Positions 5,565 to 6,087 of a stretch of 6,087 nt of DNA are shown here, piece after piece (within the stretch, counting starts at the first letter, position 1; each line of letters begins with the position of its first letter). The notes under the pieces were generated by a model, which did no database searches, had not been told where the DNA came from, and worked only from the letters and a program-made list of their open reading frames with translations. Made by a program: the position numbers and the translations under genes. Source of the stretch: Actinomycetota bacterium (GTDB lineage Bacteria > Actinomycetota > CADDZG01 > JAHWKV01); NCBI GenBank assembly GCA_019347725.1, contig JAHWKV010000070.1, positions 1-6,087 of the forward strand, written 5' to 3'.

Positions 5565-5569
5565 TAGGA

Positions 5570-6082
5570 ATGAAGAAGTTCTTGGGGTTGATGCTGGCCA
5601 CTGGTCTGGCATCGATGATGATGGCCGTTGTGGCCTTCCCCGCCTTCGCCGGTTCCCACGAAGAGGCGAACACAGGAGGCCAGGTCTACGAGTCCGGCGA
5701 TGCCGACGACTGCGTAGGCGGCAGCTGTGGTGGGGTCATCGTTGAGGACCCGGCCGGTACCGGCCCGAACTGTGACGGCGGCAACTGCGGCGGTAGCGTC
5801 TGCGAAGGCACCGACTGCGGCAGCTGCGAAGGCGGCAACTGCGGCGGGAGCATCAGCGGTCCCGGCGTGCAGGAAGAAGTCGTGAAGGTTGAAGTTGAAA
5901 AGAAGGCACACGTACACGCTCCGAAGGCCCTGCCTCGGACCGGCGTGACTCTGCCGGCAGCAGCTACCGCGGCCTTGGGCCTCGGCATGGTGCTCGTGGG
6001 TGCGTTCTTCACCTTCGTGGCGAACCCGTCCACCAAGATGGCCATGGCGGCACTGTCTTACACCCCGAAGCGTCGCCTGTAG
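5570..6082 (+). CDS. Small secreted cysteine-repeat protein with LPXTG sortase signal
   Basis: A 170-residue exported protein I cannot assign to a named family. Residues 1-27 are a Sec signal peptide (MKK, a hydrophobic core, cleavage after AFA). The mature part is acidic and glycine-rich with eight cysteines: Cys48 and Cys53, then Cys68, 73, 78, 83, 86 and 91. Most are spaced exactly five residues apart in CxGGxCGG-type pentads (CDGGN, CGGSV, CEGTD, CGS, CEGGN). Residues 101-120 form a charged E/V/K spacer with HVH. LPRTG at 121-125 is a class LPXTG sortase motif, followed by a hydrophobic segment (about 128-150) and a basic end, PKRRL, so it is probably attached to the cell wall or cell surface. 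The tail after LPRTG is 45 residues, longer than usual. It starts after a strong ribosome site and a long leader, and ends in tandem stops TAG TAA. An even cysteine count outside the cytoplasm suggests disulfides; metal binding is an alternative. Confidence 0.85.
   Translation: MKKFLGLMLATGLASMMMAVVAFPAFAGSHEEANTGGQVYESGDADDCVGGSCGGVIVEDPAGTGPNCDGGNCGGSVCEGTDCGSCEGGNCGGSISGPGVQEEVVKVEVEKKAHVHAPKALPRTGVTLPAAATAALGLGMVLVGAFFTFVANPSTKMAMAALSYTPKRRL
5717..5847 (+). repeat. Repeated GGCGGCAACTGCGGCGG coding for cysteine pentads
   Basis: An identical 17-bp block occurs at 5777-5793 and 5831-5847, 54 bp (18 codons) apart and in frame, with a diverged copy at 5717-5733. This is DNA-level evidence that the cysteine/glycine pentads arose by internal duplication. 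Confidence 0.65.
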
Positions 6083-6087
6083 TAACC

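Larger units (their letters stand above)
5169..5569 (+). promoter_or_regulatory. 401-bp non-coding leader region upstream of the LPXTG protein
   Basis: No credible gene lies here. The region becomes visibly AT-richer from about 5380 onward. It holds the palindrome CCGACGTCGG (5236-5245), the inverted repeat ACCCT-GGGAA-AGGGT (5336-5350), a 9-bp direct repeat TTGCGGCTG (5306-5314, 5350-5358), GTAAGTC twice at exactly 21 bp spacing (5369-5375, 5390-5396), and two overlapping, mutually exclusive hairpins at 5448-5469. Promoter candidates include TTGAGA (5459-5464) with TATTTG (5483-5488), and TAGAGT (5492-5497), none compelling. I see no match to riboswitch cores I know, nor a clear terminator for mrp. 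Confidence 0.5.

Noticed and set aside
5169..5569. Possible c-di-AMP (ydaO) or c-di-GMP (GEMM) riboswitch before the surface protein
   Set aside because: I could not find the conserved core sequences of either class; only generic hairpins are present.
5531..5917. Minus-strand Ala-rich frame opposite the LPXTG protein
   Set aside because: The signal peptide, sortase motif and ribosome site all support the plus-strand gene; the Ala-rich frame mirrors its Gly/Cys codons.

Overview
The window is 6087 bases of GC-rich DNA, most likely from the chromosome of an Actinomycetota bacterium, possibly a metagenome-derived contig of a deep-branching lineage. The evidence is a GlnR-type orphan OmpR regulator next to a type I glutamine synthetase, start codons sitting 6 to 8 nt after TANNNT -10 elements (leaderless-type genes), and an LPXTG-anchored surface protein. 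I cannot name a genus.

Layout. Bases 1 to about 160 hold an internal piece of a YyaL/SSP411 (DUF255) gene read on the minus strand. It abuts the C-terminal two thirds or so of a PGM1-type ATP-grasp peptide ligase on the plus strand (to 738). Both are incomplete and run into each other, which looks like an assembly chimera or a rearrangement rather than two intact genes. The ligase meets glnA tail to tail, and the two stop codons share the palindrome CTAG at 735-738. glnA (minus, 2063-735) follows a GlnR-like response regulator (minus, 2764-2105) by 41 bp, so a nitrogen regulator and glutamine synthetase form a probable operon. A 13-bp direct repeat spans the regulator stop and the glnA leader.

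A divergent 97-bp region separates the regulator from a plus-strand polytopic membrane protein (2862-3608) that I cannot name with confidence. Its end overlaps by 20 bp the end of an IscU/NifU-N-like iron-sulfur scaffold gene (minus, 3969-3589). That scaffold gene is divergent from an Mrp/ApbC-type P-loop iron-sulfur carrier ATPase (plus, 4044-5168). The 74 bp between them carry two back-to-back leaderless-type promoters, making a small Fe-S assembly module.

A 401-bp non-coding stretch (5169-5569), becoming AT-richer toward its end, leads into a small secreted protein (5570-6082). This has a signal peptide, eight cysteines mostly spaced as a five-residue repeat, and an LPRTG sortase motif. 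With its long leader and near-consensus ribosome binding site it is the least ordinary item in the window. The rest is conserved housekeeping metabolism (nitrogen assimilation, Fe-S biogenesis). I see no CRISPR array, tRNA, rRNA, insertion sequence or phage gene.
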